From Deltaproteobacteria bacterium (GTDB taxonomy: Bacteria; Desulfobacterota; Desulfobacteria; Desulfobacterales; UBA5852): DNA of 64,000 nucleotides. The notes beneath the pieces were generated by a model. The model was not told the DNA's origin. It worked only from the letters and a program-made list of their open reading frames with translations, and searched no databases. How positions within the stretch are numbered: the first letter of the stretch is position 1; every line of letters begins with the position of its first letter. Shown here piece after piece: positions 63,697 through 64,000 of the stretch. Position numbers and translations under genes: made by a program. Where the stretch lies: contig JAHLLS010000026.1 in NCBI GenBank assembly GCA_020444045.1, forward strand, positions 1 through 64,000, given 5' to 3'.

Positions 63697-64000
63697 GTGA
63701 AACCAAAACACCGATTTGGATTCCTTGCGGTCATCGTCCTTCTGGTGGCAGCATGCACGGCCATGCCGGCCAAAAGCCCCGAGGTGACCGGAAAACTCGG
63801 TTCGCCCGACGCCACCACCACCATCAGCGGCAAACAGCTGCCGGCGCCCGCCCCCGAATTCGGCGGCGTGATCAAGGAAAACGCGCTGCAGTCCACCGCC
63901 TGGTGGCCGCCGCGCGTCGTGCCGCCCAAGGGCGCGCCCAATGTCCTGCTGATTATGACCGACGACGCCGGTTTCGGCGTACCGAGCACCTTCGGCGGCG
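63697..64000 (+). CDS. Lipoprotein sulfatase (arylsulfatase-like), 3' partial
   Basis: A GTG start with AAGGAG upstream begins a lipoprotein (lipobox VAAC, cysteine at residue 20). After a linker comes PPKGAPNVLLIMTDDAGFGVP, the standard start of the alkaline phosphatase/sulfatase core with its first metal-binding aspartates. The window ends before the CxPxR active-site motif, so type I sulfatase status cannot be confirmed. It closes the exported-protein block and would hydrolyse sulfate esters in the periplasm. Confidence 0.85.
   Translation, partial: MKPKHRFGFLAVIVLLVAACTAMPAKSPEVTGKLGSPDATTTISGKQLPAPAPEFGGVIKENALQSTAWWPPRVVPPKGAPNVLLIMTDDAGFGVPSTFGG

Noticed and set aside
1..64000. tRNA, rRNA or CRISPR features
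   Set aside because: No cloverleaf-like gene, rRNA block or regularly spaced direct repeats were seen in the intergenic stretches; a tRNA scan was not possible.

Overview
The window is one contiguous stretch of a GC-rich (roughly 55-60% by eye) bacterial chromosome with dense, mostly co-directional gene blocks. The contents include a TRAP transporter, family I CoA-transferase subunits, a malic enzyme-phosphotransacetylase fusion, a sigma-54 activator, PilZ and HD-GYP c-di-GMP proteins, a periplasmic-binding-protein/lytic-transglycosylase and many lipoproteins. Together they fit a Gram-negative deltaproteobacterium/Desulfobacterota of the Desulfosarcina type, but this is inference from gene content only. 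No rRNA, tRNA, CRISPR array, phage module or complete insertion sequence was seen.

Layout. 1-2786 is the 3' part of a large AT-rich class III cyclase-ATPase-TPR gene. 2965-12384 is a minus-strand accessory operon: TRAP transporter (dctP with a frameshift, dctQ, dctM), a HisD-like dehydrogenase, a DegT-type aminotransferase, RidA, a PLP enzyme of the D-cysteine desulfhydrase/L-cysteate sulfo-lyase family, an Asp/Glu-type racemase, a GntR/FCD regulator and a TauE/SafE exporter. Read as a pathway, it looks like uptake and desulfonation of a C3 organosulfonate (cysteinolate, dihydroxypropanesulfonate or cysteate): oxidation to cysteate, racemisation, beta-elimination to sulfite plus 2-aminoacrylate, imine hydrolysis by RidA, and sulfite export. 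This is the most interesting system in the window.

12972-17760 holds a VWA/OmpA surface protein, NhaA, a deleted YitT remnant and two small envelope proteins. 17921-24232 holds an acyltransferase, a nested repeat/MITE region, two peptidases (PepD, PepF) and purB. 24391-30782 is a complete oligopeptide-type ABC transporter. 31298-37233 holds a PilZ protein, a zinc/cadmium-type efflux ATPase with its ArsR regulator, a CoA-transferase pair and a LOV-like PAS protein that lacks the photoactive cysteine. 37515-47243 holds a methyltransferase, an atypical class III aminotransferase, an AI-2E family permease, an HD/CBM9-like pair, recQ and maeB. 47290-58686 holds a B12-type radical SAM enzyme, a DUF922-like lipoprotein, an HD-GYP fragment, MltF, a patatin, a DUF374 acyltransferase, a SLOG-like protein, a second PilZ protein, an ATP-grasp/esterase pair and a PlsC gene with a poly-T frameshift. 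58767-64000 holds a GAF-PAS-sigma54 activator with palindromes at both ends, a monooxygenase and an exported-protein cluster leading into a lipoprotein sulfatase cut by the window end.

Three kinds of dispersed repeat occur: CGTCAT...TGACG palindromic units, a short GAACCAAAAGAA-type unit in three copies, and a 161-bp MITE-like element with 15-bp terminal inverted repeats and a 6-bp target duplication. Several genes are broken or trimmed (dctP, the YitT remnant, the HD-GYP fragment, plsC).
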